From Ochrobactrum sp. Marseille-Q0166 (lineage in GTDB: Bacteria; Pseudomonadota; Alphaproteobacteria; Rhizobiales; Rhizobiaceae): a stretch of 64,000 bases of DNA. This document shows, piece after piece, positions 37,755 through 49,499 of the stretch. The notes below the pieces were generated by a model. The model saw nothing but the letters and a program-made list of their open reading frames with translations, was not told the origin of the DNA and searched no databases. The stretch spans positions 186,001-250,000 of the forward strand of contig NZ_JACJUO010000002.1 in NCBI RefSeq assembly GCF_014397025.1, given 5' to 3'. Positions within the stretch are counted from its first letter, which is position 1. The number at the start of each line of letters is the position of its first letter. A program made the translations under genes and the position numbers.

Positions 37755-40661
37755 TTAGGCTGAAAGCTTACCAAGAGCTTTCAATTCATGCAGTGCGAGT
37801 GCGTCACGCGCCGAGACTTCCGGGAATTCCGGGTCCGAACCGACATCTGTCGTATAACGCCATGAACGAGCACACTTCTCACCTTCCGCACGAACAGGAA
37901 CAACGGCAACGCCTTTAACTTCATCTAGCGTGAAGGCCTCAGCAGGCGCAGCAGCATCGGTGAGTGAGATACCGCTGGTAATGCAAATCTCAGCAAAATC
38001 CAAGCCATCAAGCGAATCGGCAAGGCTTTTGTCGGTGATGTAAACGACCGGAGCTGCTTCCAGCGAAGAACCGATGCGCTTGTCCGCGCGCTCCAGTTCC
38101 AGCGCACCCGTAACAACACGGCGAACATTGCGGACCTTGCGCCATTTTTCAGCCAGCACGTCATCGCGCCATTCCGCTGGAATTGTGCGGAATTGCTCGA
38201 GATGGACCGAAGCCGATTGCGGATAGCGATCAAGCCATGCTTCTTCGGTGGTGAAAGGCAGCATTGGTGCAAGCCATGTGGTCACACGATCAAAGATCGC
38301 TCGGACTGTCTGAAGTGCAGCCTTGCGACGCGCGCTCGATGGCGCATCGCAATAAAGAGCGTCCTTGCGGATATCGAAATAGAACGCCGAGAGTTCGACA
38401 TTCATGAAATCGATCAAAGCGCGGGAAATACGCTTGAAATCAAAAGCATCATAACCTGAACGTACGACTTCATCGAGTTCAGCCAAGCGATGCAACATCA
38501 GGCGTTCGAGTTCAGGCAGATCGGCGTGAGGCAGCGTTTCGCCTCCGTCATGGGCGAGTGTGCCGAGCATCCAGCGGATCGTGTTGCGCAGCTTGCGATA
38601 GGCGTCGATGTTGGTCTGGATGATGTTTTTGCCCAGACGCTGATCTTCCCAATAGTCGGTCGTCATGACCCAAAGACGCAGAATATCGGCGCCTGAGTCC
38701 TTGATCACATCCTGCGGCGTCACAGTGTTACCAAGCGACTTCGACATCTTTTTACCATTCTCATCCATGGTGAAACCATGGGTGACAACGGCATTGTAGG
38801 GCGCACGGCCTCGCGTCCCGCAGCTTTCCAGCAATGATGAATGGAACCAGCCGCGATGCTGATCCGAGCCCTCGAGATAGACATCGGCTGGCCACTTCAT
38901 GTCAGGACGATCTTCAAGCGTGAAGGTATGCGTCGAACCGGAATCAAACCATACGTCAAGAATATCGCGAACCTGCGTCCAGCCTTCGTTGGCGCGGCTG
39001 CCTAGGAAGCGCTCACGTGCACCTTCCGCAAACCATGCATCAGCGCCTTCTTCCTCGAAAGCTTCGAGAATGCGCTTGTTAACGGCATCATCCTGAAGAA
39101 TATTGCCCTCTTCATCCGCGAAAACGCAGATCGGCACACCCCAAGCGCGCTGCCGTGAGAGCACCCAGTCGGGGCGACCTTCAATCATCGCGCGCAGACG
39201 AGTCTGCCCGGCCGCAGGCACAAAGCGGGTTTCTTCAATGGCTTTGAGCGAACGCGAACGCAGCGTTGTGCCATCGCCAAGGTTCTTGTCCATGTAGACG
39301 AACCATTGCGGCGTATTGCGATAGATAATTGGCTTCTTCGAGCGCCAAGAATGCGGATAGGAGTGCTTCAGACGACCGCGTGCAAAAAGATTATTATGCG
39401 CGATGAGCTGCTTGATGACAGCGTCATTGGCATCGCCCTTTTTGCCATTGTCGTCGATAACGCGCGCGGCACCACCTTCCCGATCAGGACCAAAGCCTGG
39501 CGTATCCTTTGTGTAAAAACCGTCGTCGCCCACCGGGAAAGGAATGCTCGGATCAATGCCGCGTGCTTCAAGTTCACGCGCGGCATCCATCCATGCTTCA
39601 AAGTCTTCGCGACCATGGCTTGGCGCGGTGTGAACAAAGCCCGTACCGGCATCATCGGTGACATGGTCACCAGAGATAAGCGGAACAACAAACTCATAAC
39701 CGCCGGCGAATCCTTTGAGCGGATGATTAAGCTGGAGCGCACCCAGTTCTTCAAACGTCACATCACGCAAGCGCTTGAATTCCAGCTTTGCTTTCTTCGC
39801 ACACTCTTCTGCCAGCTTGTCGCCGAAGATGAGCTTTTCGCCAGCCTGCGGGCCGAAATCGTTTTCAGCAGCAACGACTTCGTAAAGACCATAAGCAACC
39901 CGGCTGGAATAGGAAACCGCACGATTGCCGGGAATGGTCCATGGAGTCGTCGTCCAGATAACAACGGAAGTTCCGGCAAGATCACCAGTACCGGCGACCG
40001 GGAACTTGACCCAGATCATATCCGACTCAATATCATGATATTCGACTTCGGCTTCTGCCAGCGCTGTACGCTCGACAACCGACCACATGACTGGCTTCGA
40101 GCCACGATAAAGCTGGCCACTGGCTGCAAACTTCAACAGTTCGCCAGCAATCCGCGCTTCCGCGTGGAAGTTCATCGTTGTGTAGGGATTTTCAAAATCG
40201 CCACAGATTGCGAGACGTTTGAACTCTTCAGACTGAACCTTGATCCAGCCCGCTGCGAAATCACGGCATTCCTTGCGGAATTCGTTGATCTCGACTTCGT
40301 CTTTATTCTTGCCCTGTGCGCGGTATTTTTCTTCAATCTTCCACTCGATCGGCAAGCCATGGCAATCCCAGCCCGGCACGTAGTTCGAGTTGAACCCGCG
40401 CATCTGGAACGAGCGGGTGATGACGTCCTTGAGGATTTTATTCAGCGCATGGCCGATATGAATATTGCCGTTTGCGTAAGGAGGGCCATCATGCAGCACA
40501 TAAAGCGGGCGGTCCTTCGCATCTTCACGCAGCTTTTTGTAGAGGTTCATTTCCTCCCAGCGCTGCACGAAAAGCGGTTCGCGCTGCGGAAGACCTGCAC
40601 GCATAGGAAAATCGGTCTGCGGAAGATTAAGTGTCTTCGAATAATCGATCTTATCGGTCAT
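37755..40661 (-). CDS. ileS: Isoleucyl-tRNA synthetase
   Basis: A 968-residue class Ia synthetase that charges tRNA-Ile. The HIGH motif appears in [13 protein letters not shown] and the KMSKS motif in [12 protein letters not shown]1 editing segments such as [11 protein letters not shown] are present. Near the C-terminus only a fragment (GEKCARSW) of the usual zinc-finger region remains, a known variation in this class. A strong RNA fold lies in the leader (40740-40811). Confidence 0.96.
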   Translation of the reverse strand: MTDKIDYSKTLNLPQTDFPMRAGLPQREPLFVQRWEEMNLYKKLREDAKDRPLYVLHDGPPYANGNIHIGHALNKILKDVITRSFQMRGFNSNYVPGWDCHGLPIEWKIEEKYRAQGKNKDEVEINEFRKECRDFAAGWIKVQSEEFKRLAICGDFENPYTTMNFHAEARIAGELLKFAASGQLYRGSKPVMWSVVERTALAEAEVEYHDIESDMIWVKFPVAGTGDLAGTSVVIWTTTPWTIPGNRAVSYSSRVAYGLYEVVAAENDFGPQAGEKLIFGDKLAEECAKKAKLEFKRLRDVTFEELGALQLNHPLKGFAGGYEFVVPLISGDHVTDDAGTGFVHTAPSHGREDFEAWMDAARELEARGIDPSIPFPVGDDGFYTKDTPGFGPDREGGAARVIDDNGKKGDANDAVIKQLIAHNNLFARGRLKHSYPHSWRSKKPIIYRNTPQWFVYMDKNLGDGTTLRSRSLKAIEETRFVPAAGQTRLRAMIEGRPDWVLSRQRAWGVPICVFADEEGNILQDDAVNKRILEAFEEEGADAWFAEGARERFLGSRANEGWTQVRDILDVWFDSGSTHTFTLEDRPDMKWPADVYLEGSDQHRGWFHSSLLESCGTRGRAPYNAVVTHGFTMDENGKKMSKSLGNTVTPQDVIKDSGADILRLWVMTTDYWEDQRLGKNIIQTNIDAYRKLRNTIRWMLGTLAHDGGETLPHADLPELERLMLHRLAELDEVVRSGYDAFDFKRISRALIDFMNVELSAFYFDIRKDALYCDAPSSARRKAALQTVRAIFDRVTTWLAPMLPFTTEEAWLDRYPQSASVHLEQFRTIPAEWRDDVLAEKWRKVRNVRRVVTGALELERADKRIGSSLEAAPVVYITDKSLADSLDGLDFAEICITSGISLTDAAAPAEAFTLDEVKGVAVVPVRAEGEKCARSWRYTTDVGSDPEFPEVSARDALALHELKALGKLSA

Positions 40662-40739
40662 TTTATCATTTGCCTGTAATCCCGCACGACAAACTGGCGG
40701 GTGAAAATGCTTGAAAACTGAGAAAGCGCAAGGCGCAAC

Positions 40740-40811
40740 AGGTCATTCCCGGACCTTCCTCCCCAGCGTTGCGTTTCTCGCAACGCCATCGGGTTTTAAA
40801 GGAAGGCCGGG
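40740..40811 (-). other. Structured leader element upstream of ileS
   Basis: Between ileS and the mipA-like gene, CCCGGACCTTCCT (40748-40760) pairs with AGGAAGGCCGGG (40800-40811), one bulged A, enclosing an 8-bp hairpin GCGTTGCG/CGCAACGC (40766-40773/40779-40786). A competing stem AGGTC/GACCT (40740-40744/40752-40756) uses part of the outer stem. This suggests a leader that can switch folds, or a palindromic repeat element of the Bru-RS sort. I cannot identify it as a known RNA family. The rest of the 40662-40970 gap holds only a terminator. Confidence 0.4.
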
Positions 40812-40905
40812 CCAATAATTCGGCCAGTGCTTCTTATGAGCATGCCGATATGCCGAAAATCCGTCATCATGGGCACGCTTTTAGCAATCACCATCGCAGG
40901 AATAA

Positions 40906-40941
40906 AGAGGCAGGGCGCAATAAACTTGCAGCCCTGCCTCT
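40906..40941 (-). terminator. Terminator after the MipA-family gene
   Basis: AGAGGCAGGGC and GCCCTGCCTCT form a perfect 11-bp stem, loop 14 bases, 30 bases past the stop of the mipA-like gene; the reverse strand then reads TTTATT. Confidence 0.7.
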
Positions 40942-40970
40942 GAAAACCTTACAGATTGACTAATTTCAAA

Positions 40971-41816
40971 TCAGTCGAGCGAAAAATCGAAACGATAAGT
41001 CGCCGACACACCAACCGTAAACTGGTTTGGCGAGCCATGATCCTTAACGATACTCGAATTCTTGGCCTTATCCTGGAGGCGATTATATTCAGCAAACAGA
41101 CTGGTATCGATCTTATCCGTTGCCTGCCATGTTACAGCGCCACCGACCCCGACCGATTCCCAACCGCCACCCGGACGATATTCCTTCAAACCGGAAGCCA
41201 CAGCTTCTTCAGCCGTCACACCATAGTAAGTGCGCATGTAATCCTTGGATGCGAATGTCGCACGCGGACCCGCAGAAACGCGAATTTTCGGCGTTACATC
41301 GTAAAAGGCATCAGCGGCGATATCAGCAACAACACCCTTATGCGCACGAATGCCGTGACGAACTTCACCGCGGAAACGTAACCAGTCGGTCGGATAAACG
41401 TCCACGAAACCGCCAGCCTCACCGCCGAATTTCGTTTTGTGTATGCCTTCAATGTCGGTATCGCGCTCGAACATCAGTTTTCCAACCGCACCAACGCGAA
41501 AACGATCCTTGTCAATGAAAGCAAACGACGCGTTGTCATTGCGCGACGAAAAACGTTCCGCCTCGCCCTGACGGCCGAGAGAAATAAGCGGCTGCGCCGA
41601 GAAGCGATACTTGTTGGAGCCCTCAAATTTAGGGGCAATCATTCCGGCTGCACCGACTTTAAGATACCAGTCACCCGACCAGAAATGCTTGCGCGCTGGC
41701 TGTGCAACTTCTGTCGTGTAGATATCAGTCTGCTGCACATCAGCAGCAAACGCTGACAATGGACTAAATAAAGATACGGCGCCCGCGACCAAGGCAAGAG
41801 ATACAATACGCGTCAC
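40971..41816 (-). CDS. MipA/OmpV-family outer membrane protein
   Basis: A 281-residue outer-membrane protein with a signal peptide (VSLALVAGAVSLFSPLSAFA). The mature part alternates beta-strand and turn segments, with GDWYLKVGAAGMIAPKFEGS near the N-terminus and a closing strand ATYRFDFSLD. The pattern fits the MipA/OmpV family, found as an MltA-interacting scaffold in E. coli and as a porin-like protein elsewhere. It is a single gene with its own terminator. Confidence 0.85.
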   Translation of the reverse strand: MTRIVSLALVAGAVSLFSPLSAFAADVQQTDIYTTEVAQPARKHFWSGDWYLKVGAAGMIAPKFEGSNKYRFSAQPLISLGRQGEAERFSSRNDNASFAFIDKDRFRVGAVGKLMFERDTDIEGIHKTKFGGEAGGFVDVYPTDWLRFRGEVRHGIRAHKGVVADIAADAFYDVTPKIRVSAGPRATFASKDYMRTYYGVTAEEAVASGLKEYRPGGGWESVGVGGAVTWQATDKIDTSLFAEYNRLQDKAKNSSIVKDHGSPNQFTVGVSATYRFDFSLD

Positions 41817-41913
41817 TTGATACTCCGATCAAACAGTGCCCATAAAACTTTGGGGCAATTAATACTGCTTGAACGAAATATGTAAAATTAAACTTAAACA
41901 CCGATGAAAACGA

Positions 41914-41939
41914 CAACACTTATTTTCCCATAAGTGTTG
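41914..41939 (-). terminator. Possible terminator after ribF
   Basis: CAACACTTA and TAAGTGTTG form a 9-bp stem with loop TTTTCCCA, about ten bases past the ribF stop on that strand. The following TCGTTTTC is T-rich but interrupted. Confidence 0.5.
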
Positions 41940-41949
41940 CATTAGAACA

Positions 41950-42942
41950 CTACTGATTAGAAAACGATAATAGACGATCCAAATCAGAAATCGGCTTTGC
42001 CCCGGCGAGCAGGCTACGCGCTTCTTCTTCATCCCGCTTCATTTGAGTAATCAGCGGATCAAGTCCCTCGAATTTCACTTCACCACGCAAATAGCCGAAG
42101 AAAGATACTTCAACGATTTCACCATAAAGATCGCCGGAGAAATCGAAGACAAATGTTTCAAGCAATGGCTTTCCATCGCTGGCTACTGTCGGGCGCCGAC
42201 CAAAACTCGCAACCCCATCATGCAGAATGCCATCGGCTCTGCGGAATCGCACCGCATAAATGCCATGCTTCAGACTGACATGATCATCAATCACCATATT
42301 GGCAGTTGGAAAGCCGAGCGTCCGGCCCAGCTTCTGCCCATGGATGACCTCACCGCTGACACGATAGCGATACCCCAAAAGGCCCGCAGCCTCAGCAACC
42401 TCGCCATCACAGAGAAGCGAACGAATGCGTGTTGAGGAAACAATTTCCCCGCCCTCGTCGCTGAATGCATCAACGAGCGAAACACTAAATCCAAATTTTT
42501 GCCCAGCCTCGACCAGGAATTCCGGCGTGCCGCGACGGCCTTTGCCGAAATGGAAATCATAGCCCGTTACCACGCAATTGGCTTGCAAACGGTCCACCAG
42601 AATAGTGCGAACGAAGTCTTCAGCCGAGAGCGCCGAAAAATCACCCGTAAACGGTTGTTCAACTACCGCATGAAACCCCATGAGACGCAGAATTTCAGCT
42701 TTTTCGGCGGCATCCGTCAGACGCTCAACAGGTTCGTCCGGCTTGAAAAAGCTGCGTGGATGCGGCTCGAAAGTCAGAACGACAGCCGGCAGTCCATCCA
42801 TCTGTGCCAGCTCCAGCGCCCGTTCCAACACGGCCTGGTGGCCGCGATGCACACCATCAAAATTACCAATCGCCACCACGCAATCGCGCAGTGATTGTGG
42901 CAATTTGTCTGTTTCTGAAAGGCGCTGAAAAACTGGCTTTGT
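41950..42942 (-). CDS. ribF: Bifunctional riboflavin kinase/FMN adenylyltransferase RibF
   Basis: A 330-residue enzyme from ATG 42942 (MTKPVFQRLSETD); a TTG at 42966 is a possible alternative. The N-terminal adenylyltransferase has the nucleotide motif AIGNFDGVHRGHQ and the SSTRIR block, and the C-terminal kinase has GFPTANM. It makes FMN and FAD from riboflavin. It lies just after the HAD phosphatase gene on the same strand, so the two are probably co-transcribed. Confidence 0.94.
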   Translation of the reverse strand, partial: TKPVFQRLSETDKLPQSLRDCVVAIGNFDGVHRGHQAVLERALELAQMDGLPAVVLTFEPHPRSFFKPDEPVERLTDAAEKAEILRLMGFHAVVEQPFTGDFSALSAEDFVRTILVDRLQANCVVTGYDFHFGKGRRGTPEFLVEAGQKFGFSVSLVDAFSDEGGEIVSSTRIRSLLCDGEVAEAAGLLGYRYRVSGEVIHGQKLGRTLGFPTANMVIDDHVSLKHGIYAVRFRRADGILHDGVASFGRRPTVASDGKPLLETFVFDFSGDLYGEIVEVSFFGYLRGEVKFEGLDPLITQMKRDEEEARSLLAGAKPISDLDRLLSFSNQ

Positions 42943-42969
42943 CATGATCGGCTTGTTCTCGAGCAATTA

Positions 42970-43818
42970 TCAGACGAGCGCGTAAAGCGCGGCAACCGGC
43001 GCGTTTCCGTGCTTCTTCAGGAAAGCGTCCATTCTCTCGAAATCGACTGTTCCGTCCGTAGTATAATCTGCGGCATGAACGCCACCGGAAATATAGAGCA
43101 CGTCGAGACCGTAATCCGCAGCGCCCTTTACGTCTGTAAGCACACCATCGCCGATACCCAGAATTCGGGACTTATCAACGGGCTGACCACGAATTTCCTC
43201 GACCGCCTTTGACGCCGCTTCATAAATCGGACGATGTGGCTTGCCGGCAATCAGTGTACGGCCACCAAGCTGACCATACTCACGGGCCAGCGCACCAGCG
43301 CACCATATGAGACGCGGACCGCGCTCAACCATAATGTCGGGATTTGCGCAGATGAAAGGCAAATTGCGCGAGCGGAGGCGTTGGAGCAAATCCGCATAGT
43401 TTTCTGGCGTTTCGGTTTCATCGTCATAAAGACCGGTACAAACGACACCCGATGCTTCAAACTCTTCCACCAGCTCAACATCCAGCCCCTCATAGATCGC
43501 GAGTTCCCGTTCGCTGCCGATATGAAAAACTTTGCGCGGGCCTTCGATGATAAGATCACGGGTCACATCACCGGACGTTACCACGCGGTCATAGGCGTCT
43601 TCCGGGACACCCAGCAGTGTCATCTGCGCAATAACGCTGCCAAACGGGCGCGGTGCATTGGTCACAAGAATAACCGTAATGCCTTTGGCGCGCGCCCGTT
43701 TCAGGGCTGCAACTGCCGGGGCGAAAGCCTCCACGCCATTATGCAAAACACCCCAGACATCGCAGAAGATTGCATCATATCCATCCGTCAAATCGTCCAG
43801 GCGTTCAGGCAGTTTCAT
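42970..43818 (-). CDS. HAD-superfamily phosphatase (TIGR01459 type)
   Basis: A 282-residue protein from ATG 43818, six bases after GAGGAAA. HAD motif I is DAIFCDVWGVLHNG, motif II is VILVTNAPRP, and motif IV GIGDGVLTDVKGA. This is a class IIA, NagD-like architecture. The substrate is not known; other members remove phosphate from nucleotides or sugars. ribF follows 27 bases later. Confidence 0.88.
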   Translation of the reverse strand: MKLPERLDDLTDGYDAIFCDVWGVLHNGVEAFAPAVAALKRARAKGITVILVTNAPRPFGSVIAQMTLLGVPEDAYDRVVTSGDVTRDLIIEGPRKVFHIGSERELAIYEGLDVELVEEFEASGVVCTGLYDDETETPENYADLLQRLRSRNLPFICANPDIMVERGPRLIWCAGALAREYGQLGGRTLIAGKPHRPIYEAASKAVEEIRGQPVDKSRILGIGDGVLTDVKGAADYGLDVLYISGGVHAADYTTDGTVDFERMDAFLKKHGNAPVAALYALV

Positions 43819-44132
43819 CATTTTCCTCAATATCACTATTGTCCGGCAGCTACGCTCGTAAACGAATGTATCGCGTGGTTCCTCTACAAGACGCAAGCCT
43901 TCATGTCACCCGGCTTGAAGCTTTCTCCGCCCAGATCAAACAATTCTGTTAACCAAACACAATGTTTCCTGAAGATAACCGCGTGGGGGCAGCAATTTCC
44001 CGCTCCTTCTTGCCCAACAACTATATAGTCCCCACATTGAATGGAAGGGCCGACGCAACAGCATATTTCATGCGCACCGTGCCCTGTTGAGAAAAATTTA
44101 TTTTCTGCCCTGTCAAAAAACGGCAACGATCC

Positions 44133-44161
44133 TTGACAATGAATAGGACCACTTCTATCTC
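44133..44161 (+). promoter_or_regulatory. groESL promoter, heat-shock-like
   Basis: TTGACA at 44133-44138 and TATCTC at 44156-44161 are separated by 17 bases. The extended form CTTGAC...TTCTATCTC resembles alphaproteobacterial RpoH promoters. It lies just ahead of the CIRCE element. Confidence 0.6.
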
Positions 44162-44170
44162 TTGGGCACG

Positions 44171-44197
44171 TTAGCACTCAGACAGATCGAGTGCTAA
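44171..44197. promoter_or_regulatory. CIRCE element (HrcA operator)
   Basis: TTAGCACTC and GAGTGCTAA with a nine-base spacer give the perfect CIRCE consensus. HrcA represses groESL through it. It sits in the 5' leader, 62 bases before the groES ATG. The rest of the 43819-44259 gap carries only the promoter. Confidence 0.95.
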
Positions 44198-44259
44198 CAA
44201 GTTCGGATCGGTTCGATCCGTAAACAGGGTTCAACGTCTATAACACCAAGGGTTATACC

Positions 44260-44556
44260 ATGGCTGATATCAAGTTCCGCCCGCTTCATGACCGCGTCGT
44301 CGTTCGTCGCGTTGAATCGGAAGCTAAGACTGCTGGCGGGATCATCATCCCGGACACCGCTAAAGAAAAGCCGCAGGAAGGCGAAATCGTCGCTGTTGGC
44401 GCTGGCGCTCGTGACGAAGCTGGCAAGCTGATCGCCCTCGAAGTGAAAGCTGGCGACAAGGTTCTGTTCGGCAAATGGTCGGGCACCGAAGTCAAGATCG
44501 GCGGCGAAGATCTGCTGATCATGAAAGAATCCGACATTCTGGGCATCGTTGGCTAA
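44260..44556 (+). CDS. groES: Co-chaperonin GroES
   Basis: A 98-residue protein that forms the heptameric lid of GroEL. The sequence [15 protein letters not shown], the mobile loop [19 protein letters not shown] and the C-terminal [10 protein letters not shown] are diagnostic. It is the first gene of a two-gene operon controlled by the CIRCE element. Confidence 0.98.
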   Translation: MADIKFRPLHDRVVVRRVESEAKTAGGIIIPDTAKEKPQEGEIVAVGAGARDEAGKLIALEVKAGDKVLFGKWSGTEVKIGGEDLLIMKESDILGIVG

Positions 44557-44625
44557 TCCCTTCTGGCTCGCGCCGGCTAGGCGAAGCCAAAGATTAGTTT
44601 CTGCTTGAATATTAATTCACCATAA

Positions 44626-46296
<1,671 letters not shown>

Positions 46297-46322
46297 GAAA
46301 TCCAAAGACCCAATTATCTTGG

Positions 46323-46349
46323 AAAAGGCGGCCTTTAGGTCGCCTTTTT
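46323..46349 (+). terminator. groESL terminator
   Basis: AAAAGGCGGCC and GGTCGCCTTTT pair over 11 positions (one G-T) with a TTTA loop, followed by a T-run, 27 bases past the groEL stop. Confidence 0.85.
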
Positions 46350-46482
46350 CATATTGCGTAACTCTTTATGATTTATAGAAAATTCACCTAAATTGAGCTT
46401 TTACGTAGATAGCCAATGTATTTTAGAATTTTCTGATTTACATTCTGCGCAGTTCGTGATCAATCGCTGTGTGATACTGGAT

Positions 46483-46566
46483 AGACTTCCTAATTGCCCC
46501 CGCACTTGGAAGTCTTGTCTCAGGCAACAGGAAAGGCAGGCTTACGCCTGCCTTTCCACTTTTTAG
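46483..46566 (+). ncRNA. Candidate small RNA ending in a terminator
   Basis: Two hairpins in a row stand in the groEL-downstream gap. The first is AGACTTCC (46483-46490) with GGAAGTCT (46508-46515), with a C-rich loop TAATTGCCCCCGCACTT. The second is a perfect GAAAGGCAGGC/GCCTGCCTTTC stem (46531-46541/46546-46556) with loop TTAC, then CACTTTTT. No open frame covers it and groEL has its own terminator before. The arrangement (C-rich loop, then terminator) looks like a trans-acting sRNA. I did not find a clean promoter, and it matches no family that I recall with certainty. Confidence 0.35.
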
Positions 46567-46589
46567 TTTATAACTGTTATTCGCTGTTT

Positions 46590-46800
46590 TCAGCTTCGAC
46601 CCGTTGGGCGTCATGACATAGGCCTTTTTGGCGATTGCCCACTCCCCACAATACGATTCAGCCTGAGAAGATAACTTGCCAATTCCGTCAACGCATATTC
46701 CACTTTGAGTATGCTATAGTCAGGAAAACAGTTCTGGATATAAATCCGTCGCGCTTGAGATGTTATTCACGACGTTCAAGACTGTCATCTATATTCTATT
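46590..46800 (-). pseudogene. Remnant of an HxlR-family regulator
   Basis: On the reverse strand, reading through one stop gives LERRE-stop-HLKRDGFISRTVFPDYSILKVEYALTEL (shown in parts), the conserved wing of HxlR regulators (LERDGLISR, VEYALTELG). The downstream part is frame-shifted into CGEWAIAKKAYVMTPNG. The N-terminal third is unrecognisable. The gene is dead. It fills the gap between the candidate sRNA and the gene at 46958. Confidence 0.5.
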
Positions 46801-46957
46801 CCCGGATTATCTGGCAGTCGTCAGGAAGCGGGCTCTGAATTGAAGTGCGCACGCCTCAACTCAATCGTTATCGACAAGCTGTGGAACTTCGCAAACGCTT
46901 GCAATCCTGCTTGTCGCACTGTTTTTGCGCACTATGATTACCTGAACAGACAATCAG

Positions 46958-47230
46958 ATGGATAATCATATGCGCAAAGAACTGCCGATAGCCACCGCAC
47001 CAAAAGACGGACGCAAAGTCACCGTGGTCTGGATCGATGATGATGATCAGCGCAATGAATCGGTCGGGCAATATCGTTCGCTCGATAAGCTGAAAGCCGG
47101 GGGCGGCGACTGGGATGAAACTGACACCGGCTGGTGGGTTTTCACTAACAGCAAAACCCAGCAGAAGGTCGAACCAACTGCATGGATTTCCGAAACCGAC
47201 GACGGCGAAGACGACAACGAGGATAACTAA
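46958..47230 (+). CDS. Small conserved-looking hypothetical protein
   Basis: A 90-residue acidic soluble protein beginning MDNHMRKELPIATAPKDGRK (ATG at 46970 is an alternative). It has one compact domain with VTVVWIDDDDQ, GDWDETDTGWWVF and PTAWISE, and an acidic tail. I do not recognise the family. The trailing DDGEDDNEDN is probably disordered. Confidence 0.65.
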   Translation: MDNHMRKELPIATAPKDGRKVTVVWIDDDDQRNESVGQYRSLDKLKAGGGDWDETDTGWWVFTNSKTQQKVEPTAWISETDDGEDDNEDN

Positions 47231-47400
47231 AGCGCGAGTCATTGCTGATAAAATTTGACTTTTACATTCATATTTTATCAAATGATTGAGAGCTAAGGCT
47301 TTGCTGTGCAAGCAGTCCATAGCCAATAATCCAGCTATGCTGTTATTCTCGATTCTACGGGCGGTCATTTTCGTCGCCTGAAACAAGCCGGAGACTGAAG

Positions 47401-48792
47401 ATGACTGCCACGCGTACCGAAACAGACACTTTCGGACCGATCAATGTTGCCGCCGACCGTTACTGGGGCGCGCAAACACAGCGTTCTTTGCAGAATTTCA
47501 AGATTGGCGGAGAGCGCATGCCTCTGCCTCTTGTTCATGCATTGGGCGTTGTCAAGCGCGCAGCAGCTGAGACCAATATTGCGCTTGGCAAGCTTGATCC
47601 GGTTCTCGGGCAGGTCATTGCCGTCGCGGCATCCGAAGTGATTGAGGGCAAGCTCGACGATCATTTCCCGCTTGTTGTCTGGCAGACGGGCTCCGGCACT
47701 CAGTCGAACATGAACGCCAATGAGGTTATTTCAAACCGCGCGATCGAACTACTGGGCGGTGAACTTGGCTCGAAAAAGCCGGTTCATCCGAATGACCATG
47801 TCAATATGAGTCAGTCTTCTAATGACACGTTCCCGACTGCAATCCATATCGCGACAGCAGTTGAAACTGTTCAACGCCTCTATCCTGCTCTGACACACCT
47901 CACCAAAGCGCTTAAGGACAAAGAAGAAGCCTTCAAAGACATTATCAAGATTGGCCGCACGCATACACAGGATGCAACGCCCGTTACGCTCGGACAGGAA
48001 TTCTCCGGTTATCGCGCGGCCCTCGAATATGCGCGCCATCGTATTGAGCAGTCGCTTGCTGACGTGTTTCTGCTGGCACAGGGCGGCACAGCCGTTGGCA
48101 CGGGTCTTAATGCACCAAAAGGTTTCGATACCGGATTTGCAGATGCGGTGAGCGAAATCACCGGCTTGAGCTTTAAGACAGCACCCAACAAGTTCGAAGC
48201 GCTTGCAAGCCACGGTGCGCTTGCGAACTTCCATGGCAGCCTGAATGCACTTGCCGCTGATCTCTTCAAGATCGCCAATGACATCCGCTTCTTAGGCTCC
48301 GGCCCGCGTTCAGGTCTCGGCGAGTTGTCTCTGCCGGAAAATGAACCCGGATCATCAATCATGCCGGGCAAGGTTAATCCAACACAGGCCGAAGCTTTGA
48401 CAATGGTGGCAACACAGGTCTTCGGCAACCAGACCGCGGTAACCGTTGCTGCAAGCCAGGGACATTTCGAGCTTAACGTCTTCAAGCCGGTCATTGCGTA
48501 TAATGTCCTGCAATCGATCCGGATTCTGAGTGACGCCATGGTATCTTTTGCAGATCATTGCGTGGAAGGAATTGAAGCAAACGAGGACCGCATCAAGGAC
48601 CTTCTCGAACGCTCCCTGATGCTGGTGACCGCCCTCGCTCCTGCAATCGGCTATGACAATGCCGCCAAGATCGCAAAGACCGCACACAAAAACGGCACGA
48701 CCTTGCGCGAAGAAGCACTGAACAGCGGCCACGTATCGGAAGAAGATTACGATCGGCTTGTTCGCGCCGAGAAAATGATTGCACCTGAATAA
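47401..48792 (+). CDS. fumC: Fumarate hydratase, class II
   Basis: A 463-residue iron-independent fumarase of the TCA cycle. The signature [15 protein letters not shown] and the upstream [15 protein letters not shown] and [14 protein letters not shown] blocks are all intact. AGACTGAAG precedes the ATG. It is monocistronic, followed by DoxX. Confidence 0.96.
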   Translation: MTATRTETDTFGPINVAADRYWGAQTQRSLQNFKIGGERMPLPLVHALGVVKRAAAETNIALGKLDPVLGQVIAVAASEVIEGKLDDHFPLVVWQTGSGTQSNMNANEVISNRAIELLGGELGSKKPVHPNDHVNMSQSSNDTFPTAIHIATAVETVQRLYPALTHLTKALKDKEEAFKDIIKIGRTHTQDATPVTLGQEFSGYRAALEYARHRIEQSLADVFLLAQGGTAVGTGLNAPKGFDTGFADAVSEITGLSFKTAPNKFEALASHGALANFHGSLNALAADLFKIANDIRFLGSGPRSGLGELSLPENEPGSSIMPGKVNPTQAEALTMVATQVFGNQTAVTVAASQGHFELNVFKPVIAYNVLQSIRILSDAMVSFADHCVEGIEANEDRIKDLLERSLMLVTALAPAIGYDNAAKIAKTAHKNGTTLREEALNSGHVSEEDYDRLVRAEKMIAPE

Positions 48793-48892
48793 CTGTACAC
48801 AATAATCGAACGAACTGTCGAGGAATATCTATCTTTCCTTGACAGTTGGAACCATTTAATTGGTAGCTCATATTCATTTGGAGATACCAGAA

Positions 48893-49294
48893 ATGTCCTC
48901 GATTACTCCTCAGAGCAACAGCGTGGCTACGCTAGTCGCACGCGTCTTCCTTTCGATCCTCTTTATTCTCGCTGGCTTCAGCAAGCTGACCGCTATTTCC
49001 GGCACAGCTGGTTACTTCGCAGGCCTTGGCCTTCCTGTTCCAACTGCAACCGCCGTTCTGGTTGGTCTGGTTGAATTCGTCGGTGGTCTCGCCATTCTCG
49101 TTGGTTTCCAGACCCGTATTGCTGCTGCAATCGTGGCTCTGTTCACCATCGGCGCTACGCTAGTGGCACACATGAACTTCGCCGAAGGCATGAATGCCAT
49201 GATGGCACAGAAGAACCTGGCTATTGCCGGTGGTCTGATCCTTCTTGCTCTTCATGGCGCTGGTTCGATCTCGATCGATGCAAAACGCGGCTAA
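48893..49294 (+). CDS. DoxX-family membrane protein
   Basis: A 133-residue four-helix membrane protein from ATG 48893 with GGAGAT ahead. The first helix RVFLSILFILAGFSKLTAI and the GLVEFVGGLAILVGFQTR block are typical of the DoxX family. Its function is unclear; relatives act in thiosulfate:quinone oxidoreduction or redox balance. A terminator follows. Confidence 0.85.
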   Translation: MSSITPQSNSVATLVARVFLSILFILAGFSKLTAISGTAGYFAGLGLPVPTATAVLVGLVEFVGGLAILVGFQTRIAAAIVALFTIGATLVAHMNFAEGMNAMMAQKNLAIAGGLILLALHGAGSISIDAKRG

Positions 49295-49318
49295 TCCCCG
49301 CTCTCATGCCTGATTTTG

Positions 49319-49348
49319 AAAAGCCGTGCCTTATCAGCACGGCTTTTT
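49319..49348 (+). terminator. Terminator after doxX
   Basis: AAAAGCCGTGC and GCACGGCTTTT form an 11-bp stem with loop CTTATCA, followed by T. Confidence 0.85.
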
Positions 49349-49499
49349 AGCACCCACTTTATCAAGACACAGAACTGTTACTTAAAGTGCGTCAATATTG
49401 CGTCTGGCGAACTTGTAAGATAATGCAACCGCCTATTTTGATTTGGAAAGACATAACGTCCTCCCAGGCGTGCCTTATAACTTAGTTTGTAGAGAAAAA

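Noticed and set aside
39306..40679. A 457-codon open frame opposite ileS
   Set aside because: It is antisense to ileS, with no start signal and no recognisable motif.
40740..40811. RNase P RNA or signal recognition particle RNA in the ileS leader
   Set aside because: The reverse strand GGAGGAAGGTCCGGG looks superficially like their conserved parts, but the element is too short and the other conserved regions are missing.
44199..44225. GGTTCGATCC in the groES leader, like a tRNA T-loop
   Set aside because: It is part of a short palindrome (GGATCGGTTCGATCC) and no acceptor, D or anticodon arm is present around it.
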